From Elmis aenea (Eukaryota; Arthropoda; Insecta; Coleoptera; Elmidae): 64,000 nucleotides of DNA. Positions 33,691 through 43,963 of this stretch are shown here, piece by piece. Where the stretch lies: NCBI GenBank assembly GCA_947652605.1, contig OX393576.1, positions 14,348,575 through 14,412,574 of the forward strand. The letters are read 5' to 3'. The notes beneath the pieces were generated by a model. That model ran no database searches. It was not told the origin of the DNA and saw only the letters and a list, made by a program, of their open reading frames with translations. Each line of letters starts with the position of its first letter. The stretch's first letter is position 1. Position numbers and translations under genes: made by a program.

Positions 33691-34957
33691 CCAATACGTA
33701 GAATTACATACGTATATACCTGCCATACGCAAATAAAGGATTTTAATTTTACCTGATGTATAAAACAAGCGGGTTACATTCATATTTATAGGGTTAATAA
33801 TATTACTGTTATTGTATTTTGACTGATTTCTGTTACAAATTCGGGAAACCGGGACATCAGGTAATAAGTAGCTAGCCTTCGAAGGACCAATATGCTCGGT
33901 TCTACAAGACGTCGCGTCGTACCTGCACAGCTGGCGTAGCTGATCCAATTTATTAAAAACGTCTTTCGTGTGAAAACCTGATGTGATATCAAAAAACTAG
34001 AAGCAGATTCGTAATCAGTGCCACCAAATTAATAAATAACACCAATCAAATTCAAAACAACAAAAATCATGTCGGCCTGTGTTATTTTTGGATTTAAATA
34101 AATTTGCCGGGTAAAAAAGTTATTGTCTAAGGAGAGATTAATACTGCCATTCACGATTATTTTGCAAGTATTCCAAAAGAAGATTGGTTGGAAGCTTTAA
34201 CGCGGAGGAACGTAAAAATAAACTGTATTATTGTTGAAAGAAATTAATATGAACATCTTCTTCTTCTTCTAAATCGGTTCCCCATGTACTTTTCGGTGAA
34301 CATATTTAAAATTAAAATTTTTGAAAATATCAATCGTGCTTTTTATTCGCAATGAACTCAGCTCTACTCAAGCACCATGAAGTTAGTAAATGGTTAGAAG
34401 TAATTTTGCCCTGAACTAGATGGCTTAAAAACACACGTAAGTAGGGTACCGCAATTTCAACGAATTCCTGTATTTACAATGTGGCCAGAGTTTGTCCTTA
34501 TTACGTGCTCCCGTAGTTTAATTACAAGCCTTTTTGCGGCTGCACTTTATATTGAAAATAATAAAGTGCCCTAACTCACTCCTAGTGCGCTTAACGTTGT
34601 CCCTAAGTGTAAAAGAATGTACACTTATTGTAATTTATATTTTCTTAACCGCAATATACGGCTCCGTTAACGTACTCCCCCGTCGACTCTATACCAACCA
34701 ACACCTTCTGTTTTGTTTGAAAGAAAAATCATCTCGCTGCATACGTAACATCAAATATTTCAGCAATTGTAAGTCGCATAACTCACACAAGTTTAAAATG
34801 CAATTTACTATTCTACCGGTTAAATTTGAAGCAGACACTAAACACTAAAGTAAAACTGTAAAATGCGAAACTGTGTTAATGTTTAAAGTTTAAAGGTAAA
34901 ACTAGTGTTTCTAGTAATGCTAGGAATGATAATGCGCAAGCCTGGAGTCCTGGAGTA
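33691..34957. other. Intronic DNA, nothing recognised
   Basis: Several short open frames exist here (for example 34534-34848), but none shows a known motif or splice context. No element ends were recognised. Confidence 0.35.
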
Positions 34958-35733
34958 TACAGGATGAGTCATTAGTGGCGGATCGGTCGATTGTCGCTAA
35001 ACGGTTTGAGATATAAAGTTGATTCAAACGGTATTCCATACAGTTTTTTCTTCCGAACACGATAAAAATATTTTGAAATATACAGGGTGAGTCACCTCTC
35101 TGGAACCAATAGCAACTTTTTTATTTCAAATACAACACCCCATTTTTTATTTAATATTCTTCACCGCCTTCATTTACATTTACAAAAAATGAAGCTCTCT
35201 TAAAGACGAATTCGATGACATAAGAAAATACAGGGGTTTGCATTTGAAAAAATTGAATTACGAGCTTTTGAAAATCAGGAAAGTTGCCACCTATTTATGA
35301 ACACCCTGTATGCGTGATTCAAACTTTTTCGTATCGAGCTAATAGAGCAATGTTTTCTGCATGTCCTTACCAAATTACAACTCTGTGCTTCGAAAAATTA
35401 CTTCAGGAGAATTTTTTAAATAAAGACTTAAAACCTTAAAAAAAATTGATTTTTTTTTTTTTTTAGTGACAAGGCCGCATAAAAACCTGTAGTATTTTAT
35501 ATCGATGTAAAGCTAAAATGAAGGCGGTCAAGAATATTAAATAAAAAATGGGGTGTTGTATTTGAAATATAAAAGTTGCTATTGGTTCCAGAGAGGTGAC
35601 TCACCCTGTATATTTCAAAATATTTTTATCGTGTTCGGAAGAAAAAACTGTATGGAATACCATTTGAATCAACTTTATATCTCAAACCGTTTAGCGACAA
35701 TCGACCGATCCGCCACTAATGACTCACCCTGTA
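34958..35733. mobile_element. Two palindromic elements, one inside the other
   Basis: The outer ends are TA/CAGGATGAGTCATTAGTGGC and its inverse (34958 and 35733). The inner ends are TA/CAGGGTGAGTCACCTCTCTG and its inverse (35091 and 35610). The outer arms (about 130 bp) and inner arms (about 90 bp) are nearly perfect. The inner copy sits exactly at the symmetry centre of the outer one. A further CACCCTGTA end lies in the inner loop at 35304-35311. No ORF. Confidence 0.8.
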
Positions 35734-36011
35734 TAGTTACATTTAAAAAGAGCAATTGTAATAATTCCAAAATAACAAAACTCAACACTTTAAAACGGTG
35801 AATTGTCTAGTTATTCTTGTTTATTTCTAAAAAGAACCCCACAAACTTTGTTTTTCATTAACTGGCGGAAAGAATGCTTAAAACACTGCTTGAAGTAGCA
35901 GAAAATACTTTTCTAATTTATGTGCATCTTACATAATTATGTGTTATTCATTGTTTTAATGGCACCAAGATGTTTTTTTTTTAATCAGATAGTTAACATT
36001 CTCATCTTTTC

Positions 36012-36470
36012 GATCGAGTACACACTTTAATATTTGTAATTAGAAGCATCTGTACATAAATGAGACTTAGTAAGGACAGTTTTACTGTGTTTGAAGTTGA
36101 ATAGAGTAAAGTAGTACGTTTTTATCGTTCGAATGAACAAAACGTTGTTAATAAATCATTTATATAAAGAATTGTCTTCTAAGAAAAACCACTAAGCTAG
36201 AAAACACGAGTTCTCTACATAAATGAGATTTTGTAACGGCAATTTTTTTGTTGGAAAGGTGAATAAAGTATGAAAGTATATTTTATCATTGCAATTTCAA
36301 AAATGTAGTTAATGACCATTATTTATGGAGATACTGTCTTCCGAGAAAAACCACCAAGAAACGCTTCTGTGCTTAAATGAAAGCCAGTAACTAATTTTTA
36401 GATTTGATAGTTAAATAAAGTTATATATTTACATCTTCCACGTCCAGAAAATGTCGTCATTGACGTTTTC
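36012..36470 (+). repeat. Three degenerate tandem units of about 150-165 bp
   Basis: Units start near 36047, 36212 and 36364. Shared pieces are C-T-x-T-A-C-A-T-AAATGAGA, then AATAAAGT, and AGATACTGTCTTCCGAGAAAAACCACCAAG-like text (AATTGTCTTCTAAG in the first). Divergence is high, so the duplications are old. No coding content. Confidence 0.45.
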
Positions 36471-36515
36471 ACACAAGACTTTCTAAACAAATTTTCCAAA
36501 AAATTATTACTGTAG

Positions 36516-37069
36516 CGCAGGGTGACTTACGCCATTTTTCCACAAAGTCTTTTACATTTTATCATGTAATTAGAAAACTCGAAAGGTTCTGTGTTTGAAA
36601 ATTGGAGGAAAGGATACAAACTGCATGCACTATAGTTTGACAAAAGCGCAGAACTCCAATTTTCATAAAAGCTTTGATTTTTTAAAATTCAGGGGGTGGA
36701 TCATGACACCCCATAGATTGAGCCACATTATAATAAAGTGCATATTTGATGCTCTATTGCAAATTTAACCCCCAACTGAGGTAAAATGAGCCACCCACAG
36801 TGTTTAAAAAAAACTGCGACTCTTTACCTATAGAATATCAAAAAATATATAAATCACTGGAATTTTCTCAAAAATTTGCACCTACAGAATAAGCAGACTT
36901 AGCATAGGTAGAAATAAATTTGGTGAATTCTAACCCACTTATTAAGAAAGAGCACAAAAAGTTGTCCTAGAAATACTTTATTAGGAAGTATTAATATAAA
37001 CAGTTATTAATCAAACAAATTTCTTGTCAAGTGGTTCAAGTTACCCCGGTGGTTCAAGTCACCCTGCGC
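36516..37069. mobile_element. MITE-like insert with GCGCAGGGTGACTT ends
   Basis: The terminal inverted repeat is GCGCAGGGTGACTT at the left and AAGTCACCCTGCGC at the right. Near the right end GGTGGTTCAAGT is doubled. The interior has phrases such as AAATGAGCCACCC, but no inverted arms. A clear target duplication was not found. Confidence 0.55.
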
Positions 37070-37083
37070 GACGGTACTAAAAG

Positions 37084-37285
37084 CAGTGAATGTGCCCCTC
37101 TTAGGCAAACTGTTTAATGCCGCCCCTTTCCGGGCGTTCTTTTTTTTTTGTAATTTAGAAAAACGTAAAAAACAATCGAACAACTTATTTTCAATTGTTA
37201 TAATTAATAATTTTGCCGCCCCTGCTAAGTGCTGCCCTTAGGCGGTGCCTAAATTGCCTTGGTGCCAGCGACGCCCTTGACTAAA
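37084..37285. mobile_element. Remnant of a GC-rich MITE
   Basis: Words such as GCCGCCCCTTTCC, TTGCCGCCCCTGC and GGCGGTGCCTAAATTG stand out against the A+T-rich intron, with a CGCCCTTG-type end near 37278. These are typical of a hAT-like MITE, but both borders are blurred. Confidence 0.35.
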
Positions 37286-38850
37286 GGTATTGTCAAATTA
37301 AAGTATTGACTTATTTTTTGCGTGGAATTATTACTCCTGTAAAACTTTTTGTGGTTAAAATACATGATGTAGAAACAGTTATATCAGTGTGCTCATATCG
37401 TGTGACATCACATAGGCTAGTAACAAACGACATAGCCATTTCATGGTTATGTTAACGTTAAATTATTATTTCTTGTCCCACAATTATTTAAGTACCAATC
37501 ATTTAATTAAAATCGACAGTGTACGGTCAGCTATAATTCCTCCTATAACAGAACATTGTGTCCTGTGTTTTATTACAATCTTTTATTTTATTAATGACGC
37601 TAATGTATACTTCGTCAGAGTTTAAATGATTAAACGTTTACCAATATATATGTATATATATAATCAAATTCCCTTTTACCCGTAGGTGTAGGGAGGTGTG
37701 CACATCTATGTATTGTACATGAATTTTCGCCACTATTTTTTGTTCTGTGCCATTTCTTTCGCTTCGCACCACGATTTTCCCTTCTTCTCCAAGGTTTTTG
37801 CTACTGCCTTTTCCAATCAAAATATTTAAATTAGCGATCATTATTTAAACACTGCTCGTATTCCAAGTGATTGCCACAATAATTGTTCTAATCCCAATAG
37901 CACTATCTAGTATGTGCGTGCCTGACCAGTTCGTCCAATATCTTGTAGCAAATCTACTCACGTACCTGCTCAATGACTTTGCTCTTGCGGTTTCATTTGC
38001 TTAATTACTTCAAACTACAGCGCGGTTTTTGTTTCCAAGTTACCAGTTGTTTTATGTGCAGTTTTGTTTTGTTAGACAACCATTTCAGTGACTGAATTAA
38101 TTCAGTAGGTAGTGTCGTTTTTTTTGCTTGCCGGGGAAGAAGTTTTTAGCGGCATGGAACAACTATTGTTAAAGAATTTTAAGCAATTCACACGATAAGA
38201 AGCTCTTAAATTTTAAGTAATTTTGATGAATTGAGAGAGACAAGGAACATTGTCTTTTTCATTTGGCAACGAGATGAGTAAAATAGTGCAGTATCTAAAT
38301 TTGAACGGATTCCTCTATTTATTCAGCTAAAAATGGAAACAATTAAATAAATTAGACAGATATAACGAGACGACATTTCAATCATTCAATAACGCTTCGT
38401 TGAACACAACGAGAATTCGACTAAAAGGAAACAATTTTGTGCGGAACGGGGCGAAACGGGTGATCGTAGATGAACTAACGCGTAAAATGATAAAAATGGA
38501 GCAGCAAAGGTTGGAAAAGGAGCGTGTATAGCAAAACTCTTATGATTGATTACTCTAGAGCATTTCTAGACCAAAAACCATCCAATTTATCTACGGTCTC
38601 GGAAGGGCGGTAACGTGGAAACTTGTCACTAGATCCCATCCCCCAATATACCAACAATCCAATTATGTTGATGCGGTGAATAAAAACTGACTGCCGTATA
38701 AACAAAATATTCAAAAGTACAGCAAAAGTCTATTTTTAGAAAATAGTTTACTGCAATGCATATCGAATATCCAATATGAAATAATTCAAAAACATCATAG
38801 AATTTACTGTACCTACAGACCAAATCTTGCATTTTCCTATTAGTTTTTGC
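37286..38850. other. Intronic DNA, nothing recognised
   Basis: No exon, RNA gene or element end was recognised. The 60-codon frame at 37443-37625 and the 67-codon minus frame at 37638-37841 have no features. Confidence 0.35.
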
Positions 38851-38859
38851 TACGCTGTA

Positions 38860-39252
38860 ATATCTCATTTAAAGGAGAAGAAAAAGCACATTTAACTATT
38901 CCATAGTGAACTTCGCGGTCCTTAAGAAAAAATTAAACTAGGGGTAATATGTCGAAAATAGTAAGTCTTAAAAAATCTAAAATACCAGTTACATTCTCCA
39001 TTAAAAAGTACCTCAAGAAAGTACAAATAAAATTGTTCTATAGATTAAGACAAAAAAGTTATGAAATAAAAAAGAAATTCGACATTTTCCTATTTTTTGC
39101 TATAACATCTGAAGTACAAGGAATGTTGTACTTTTAAAAATTGCTTGTGGCTCCTCTCATACTAAGGAATAATTCATCTAATTTAAGCAAACCTGTATCT
39201 CTTATAATAAGCGAGATCCCCATGCTGGAAATGTAATCTGGGGCACCTTGTA
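38860..39252 (-). mobile_element. Solo arm of the 14285-type palindromic element
   Basis: On the minus strand this starts TA/CAAGGTGCCCCAGATTACAT and runs through CCAGCATGGGGATCTCGCTT and TAATTTCATTTTT-like text. It matches one complete arm of 14285-15742 (compare 15355-15742) and ends before the transposase start. No partner arm lies to the left, so one half was lost or never present. Confidence 0.75.
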
Positions 39253-40486
39253 TTGAGAGGTAGTTGAGGAACGATGAATCTAATAAAAGTAAAAATGTTT
39301 AAAAATAATTTATTTTTAATAGTCAAACGGTACTTACTTTCCGAATATGCCTCGTATTTAAAACTAAGCTTGTTAGATCGGTATAAAAATCGTGATTTTG
39401 CGCGTTACCCCCCTAAACACGTAATTTTCGTTTTCGCTAGCTTTCTGAAAAATATGTTGTGAAATTGCAAATAACGCTTTAAGTTTCACGTTTGTCACCA
39501 TTAAATTACAAATTTTATTTTATATTACACAAACACTGAATCGTTTTTTCGTACCTTTTAGCGGTTAAGTAACGTGCATGAATATACGTTTAAAATTGCA
39601 CGTTGTTTAAAATATTGACGTTTGGCAAACAGCGAAGAACGGGTTTAGTGAGTCGAACTGAAAAAGCCCTTATAGGCGAAAGCCCGCCAAACTACCGCTT
39701 GCCCGGCTAAAGCTCCAATCGGGTTATTACATTCGACCATTCGCATGCATCCGCTTTGGCAGTGCACCAAGCGATATTACATTCCTGCTGCATTCGCTTT
39801 GGTGAACAGTAATTGCTACTATCAAGGGTTTTATGTATTTTTGATAACACTGAATGCATGCAGGATTGCGATATGCCCTGAAAAACTTTCATTCATGTAA
39901 ATTTTACGGAAGTAAATTTATGTGCAGTTATTATAACTATACAACACACAGGGTGATTTGGTTTGCATATCGAACAATTATTAATTTAAAAAAAAAAAAC
40001 TACGTTGTATGATTGTGTATCTCCCAAAACTCCCACAAGTTAATGTAACTCTATTACTCAACCGGTTCAGTCATTTATTTTTTAATTTTATGTCCATGCG
40101 TCAATACAGAAATCTCATACACTCTTTCCCTAACCTTCAGTAAATTTCGGAAAAAAATCCAACAGACATTCTCCGTTTTATGTGCTTTCTTACCACTGAT
40201 TAGGTAATGGTGTTATAGTGGTGTTTATGGTATTTTTAACGTAGGCAAACGTGAGGGTGCGCACTTCCTCGGCCTTTTTGAAGATAATATCAAAAAACTC
40301 AATTGCCAAACCTTTTTACGTATCAAATAAAATACAGTGCCAAAAATAAGTACGGTGGAAATCGTTCGATATTTAACGTTTTCATTATAGAATATCACCT
40401 ATCATTTGGCAGATGCGCGATCGTTTGTTGTAAAGAACAGTTCGTGTTAACTATTTAAAACGCCCGTGCAGCTTATAAGGGAGAGT
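39253..40486. other. Intronic DNA with one unpaired CAGGGTG end
   Basis: CAGGGTGATTTGGTTTGCAT at 39949 is an isolated mariner-like end. The small frames here are not convincing genes. Confidence 0.35.
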
Positions 40487-41165
40487 CACGATACGTTGTA
40501 GCTAGAATTTGATTAAGGCTATGTTAATTTCATCAAGGACATCAAAACTAAATGTTTTCCAGAGTTATTCCGAAAAATAGGGAAAAAACTGAAAATTTGG
40601 TATAAAAAGGTCATTTTTGCGATAGCGTTGGCCATGAAACCGTCAGAGATAAAATCGAAATTCTTCTATTTACCAATGCGCGCATCCTTTGCAAGTAAAA
40701 TGGTGCAAAGTTTTTGAAAAAATCTTAAACGGTTTCGGAGAAAAACGTCAAACACGAAACCCCTGCATAAACGCTATGATTTAAGAAGTTGTGGTATATC
40801 TCTTATAACTATATCTATGCGACTTGCATAAGCGTTTAACATAGGGAAAACCGTTTTTACAAAGACCTCGTTTTTCGCGTTTTTCTCCGCAACCGTTTAA
40901 GATTTTTTCAAACATTTTTCACCATTTTACTTGCAAAGGAAACGCGCATTGGTAAATAAAAGAATTTAGATTTTGTCTCTGACGGTTTCATAGCCAACAG
41001 GATCGCAAAAATTACCTTTAATATTCAGCTTTTCAGTTTTTCCCCTATTTTTCCGATGAAAATGGCCAGTGGCACGTATAACTCTACAAAACATTTAGTT
41101 TTGATGTTCTTAATGCAATAAACACAGCCTTAATCAAATTCTAGCGACAACGTATCGTGGCCTTT
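40487..41165. mobile_element. Palindromic element without CAGGGTG ends
   Basis: The arms of about 300 bp run inward from GAGTCACGATACGTTG at the left and from its inverse (CAACGTATCGTGGCC) at the right. They share TAGAATTTGATTAAGGC, GCGTTGGCCATGAAACCGTC and CCAATGCGCGCATCC. The centre is near 40820. A third arm copy lies at 19655-20000. Clear target duplications were not found. Confidence 0.7.
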
Positions 41166-41171
41166 CCTGGT

Positions 41172-41500
41172 TAGTATCATAGCGTCCCGATTATCCGAAA
41201 TATTGTAAACAGAGGGAACCTCGGATAATCAAAAACTCGGATAATAATAATAAGATTTGATAAATGATTATTAAATAATCTTGATTTGCATCCATTAACG
41301 TGATGATGGATGTACATTGTACAAACAGTTTTCAAGTTATACCTACGAACCTACGTACTAAGTTATAAGACCTTCAAATTATGCCTGTAAAATTTTTTAT
41401 TTCAAAACTATTCTCTTTTTTTATGACAAAGTATATAGATACAACTCTTCAACGACTCACTTCGCATAAAACCTCGGTTAAACGAATATGGGTTAATCGG
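41172..41500. mobile_element. Possible pogo/Tigger-like remnant
   Basis: CGATTATCCGAAAT, CTCGGATAATC and CTCGGATAAT near the left, and CCTCGGTTAAACG with GGGTTAATCGG near the right, recall the CCTCGNTTATCCG words at the ends of Tigger-type elements. Borders and duplications cannot be fixed. Confidence 0.3.
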
Positions 41501-41602
41501 AAGTCTCATGTATTTATAAAACAGGCGCTTTCACCAGGTGTCTACACTGCGTTTACCTGGAAGTAAATCTGCATCCTCTTACTTTACGTGTAGCTTGCAA
41601 TA

Positions 41603-42610
41603 TACAGGGTGATTGAAATTCGAGTTTAAGCATGGGGATCTCGCTTATTATAATAGCTAGAGTATAGGTTTAAATTTGGCAAAGTTTCTAAATTCGGTGC
41701 TCATTGATAATCCAAAGAGAAATTGGAAATATCTCAAACGGTATCCGAGAAAATTAGGAAAAACCGGAAAATGCGATTTTTGAAAATCATCTATAACTCC
41801 TTTGGATTATAAAATATTTCAAGTATGTAAAACATTGCCCAAGCAACTTTTTAAGCCGAATCGGTTGGTGGTCACAAATTTTTCCCAGATCGATTCGTTT
41901 TTGTTTTATGACAACCAACTTTGTTTTTTCTTATGGGCGCAATTTTTGTTATTTACATAATCAAATATCATTAATTTTCAGATTAATGAATTCGTAAAAA
42001 TGAACTTTAATAACGAAGTGAAACGCGATATGCTGCGAATTTTTTCTTCATTGAATAGGATTTCTATATTGTCAAGTCAATGTAAAAAAACATTTTTATT
42101 ACAAACAGATACGGAAAAAACACTATTTTTGTACGTTAAACAAAAACTTGAGTAAATTTGGATAAAGCATGTAATAAAGTATAACGGTTTAAAAAATTCG
42201 CAGCATATCGCGTTTCACTTCGTTATTAAAGTTCATTTTTGCGAATTTATTAATCTGACAAGTAATAGGCTTTCAAAACTTGTAGGTTGTTAATTGGTTG
42301 TCATGGAAACACCATAAACTACAACGACCCGCCCACCTGATTTATAGTGGTGATTGTTAAAAACGCATTTTTTTAAATTTGACAATGATTCGGCAATGTT
42401 TTAACACATTTGAAATATTTTATAATCCAAAGGAGTTATAGATGATTTTCAAAAATCGCATTTTCTCGGATACCGTTTAAGATATTGCCAATTTCTCTTC
42501 GGATTATTAATGAGCACAAAATTTAGCAACTTTGCCAAATTTAAACCTATACTCTAGCTATTATAATAAGGGAATTCCCATGCTTAAACTCGAATTTCAA
42601 TCACCCTGTA
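41603..42610. mobile_element. Palindromic mariner-like element with transposase start in both arms
   Basis: The ends are TA/CAGGGTGATTGAAATTCGAG and its exact inverse with TA. The arms share CATGGGGATCTCGC, TATACTCTAGCTATTATAAT in inverse, and AGGAGTTATAGATGATTTTC. Close to the centre, both arms contain ATGAACTTTAATAACGAAGT and the following bases through the codon for F at residue 15. The duplicated part therefore includes the first codons of the transposase. The unpaired arm at 46271 is related. Confidence 0.85.
42000..42155 (+). CDS. 51-residue HTH-like transposase N-terminus in a palindrome
   Basis: ATG 42000-42002 opens MNFNNEVKRDMLRIF, followed by S-S-L-N-R and ending F-L-Y-V-K-Q-K-L-E with TAA at 42153-42155. 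The start, N/S-N-E-x-K-x-D-M-L-x-x-F/Y, is the DUF4817-like N-terminal pattern also seen at 14996-15160 and 44712-44984. The second helix (normally Y-x-x-x-Y-P) is altered to C-K-K-T-F-L. The mirror arm begins the same ORF on the minus strand (ATG at about 42237) but soon diverges. Expression is unproven. Confidence 0.4.
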   Translation: MNFNNEVKRDMLRIFSSLNRISILSSQCKKTFLLQTDTEKTLFLYVKQKLE

Positions 42611-42919
42611 TAAATGCTCAGAACTTTTATTAGTGTAAAAATTAAAAATAGTATCCGATTTTTTTTTTAACCAAGTGCGATGTATTTGCAATATGAAAAT
42701 GTGGATTTATTTACGTAAAACTCTTTTGTAACTTTTGTTTTTGTAGTGCTAGTTTTTGATAATGGCCATCTTATCTTCTGGGTTCATTACATTGCGCGTG
42801 TATTTAAGTTTTATTATCTCAGTTGCAAAAGTGCATTGGTGTGTAAAGTTTCGTTATGTTAAGATAATTTGGGAAGATACCCTTGTTTGTTAGCATTTAT
42901 CGTTTTCCCAGAAGATTAA

Positions 42920-43335
42920 TTCAGAAATGTCGTACGCTGTCGCCATGAGCGCCCTCGTAGCCTGCTCCATATTTTGTCGTCAATTGCCCCCTTAGTGACT
43001 GTGTTGCGACTATATCATTCGAGAGGGTACGCGATGTGTCACCATCAGCAGAGGACGATGGTCGTGAAGACAAATATTTGCCGGTAGTTAGGTTCATGTT
43101 TGTTTCTTACGCATGGCAAGTTCTCTTTGCTATCGGCGTTCAATCAATGCCTGGTGTCCAACAAACCAAACCGAAAAAGCGAGAACGACCAATGTTCTCG
43201 GATCGCTGACGATTCAGAAACTGTTGGCTGTTTCTTTAGACCTCGCTTTTCGTTGATTCTAACTGCAAATTTATGAGACCTGATAAAAGCGTCCGCGTCA
43301 TCGATTTCTCAATAAGTTTCTTTTGATGTAATTTA
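42920..43335. other. GC-richer island in the last intron
   Basis: About 400 bp is markedly richer in G+C than its surroundings and has no repeat signature seen elsewhere in the window. No tRNA or convincing exon is seen. GAGAACGACCAATGTTCTCG (43180-43199) contains a short inverted repeat, GAGAAC/GTTCTC. It could be an intronic enhancer or an alternative first exon; this is inference from composition only. Confidence 0.3.
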
Positions 43336-43963
43336 TTTTTTGTCATTTTTGTCTGGTTTGAATGCGGCTTTATTTTAACAGGACAATATACGATTCAAGT
43401 TTTGTATTGTGTATTCGGCGAATATACATGTAGCGAATTAAAATCCAATTTGGAATATGCAAATCAGTTTATGAGCTCACTTTTATTGATGTTAATTTAA
43501 AAAATTTAATGTATGCATACAACGTGCAAAATATTGGCAATATTGGTGCATAAAATAAAGAAAATAAACATCGCGTTGCGTTTTTGAATGCTAAAACAAC
43601 CCTTTCTGTTATTTACAATTTTATTCCATTCCATTTAGTTTGGGAAAAACAAATATTAACATTAATTACGAAATCAAAGGGAACCTGACACTTTTTTACA
43701 GCATTATACATTTACAAACTCGTAAATATGTTATGAAAGTATCGCCGAATACCCGTTTATAGGTATAAACAAACCTACCGACAACCAATGTGATTATTGT
43801 TTCGTCCACAGTAACTGGCTCACATAAATTTGGTGGCAGTTGCATTGAATTATTTGTAATATAACACCGTCACCTAATAACAGGCAGCAGTCAATCGCCA
43901 GATTAATTGTGGTAACCATTTTATCTTGTTGCGAAAGCAATTTTTAACAATTTATTAATGACC

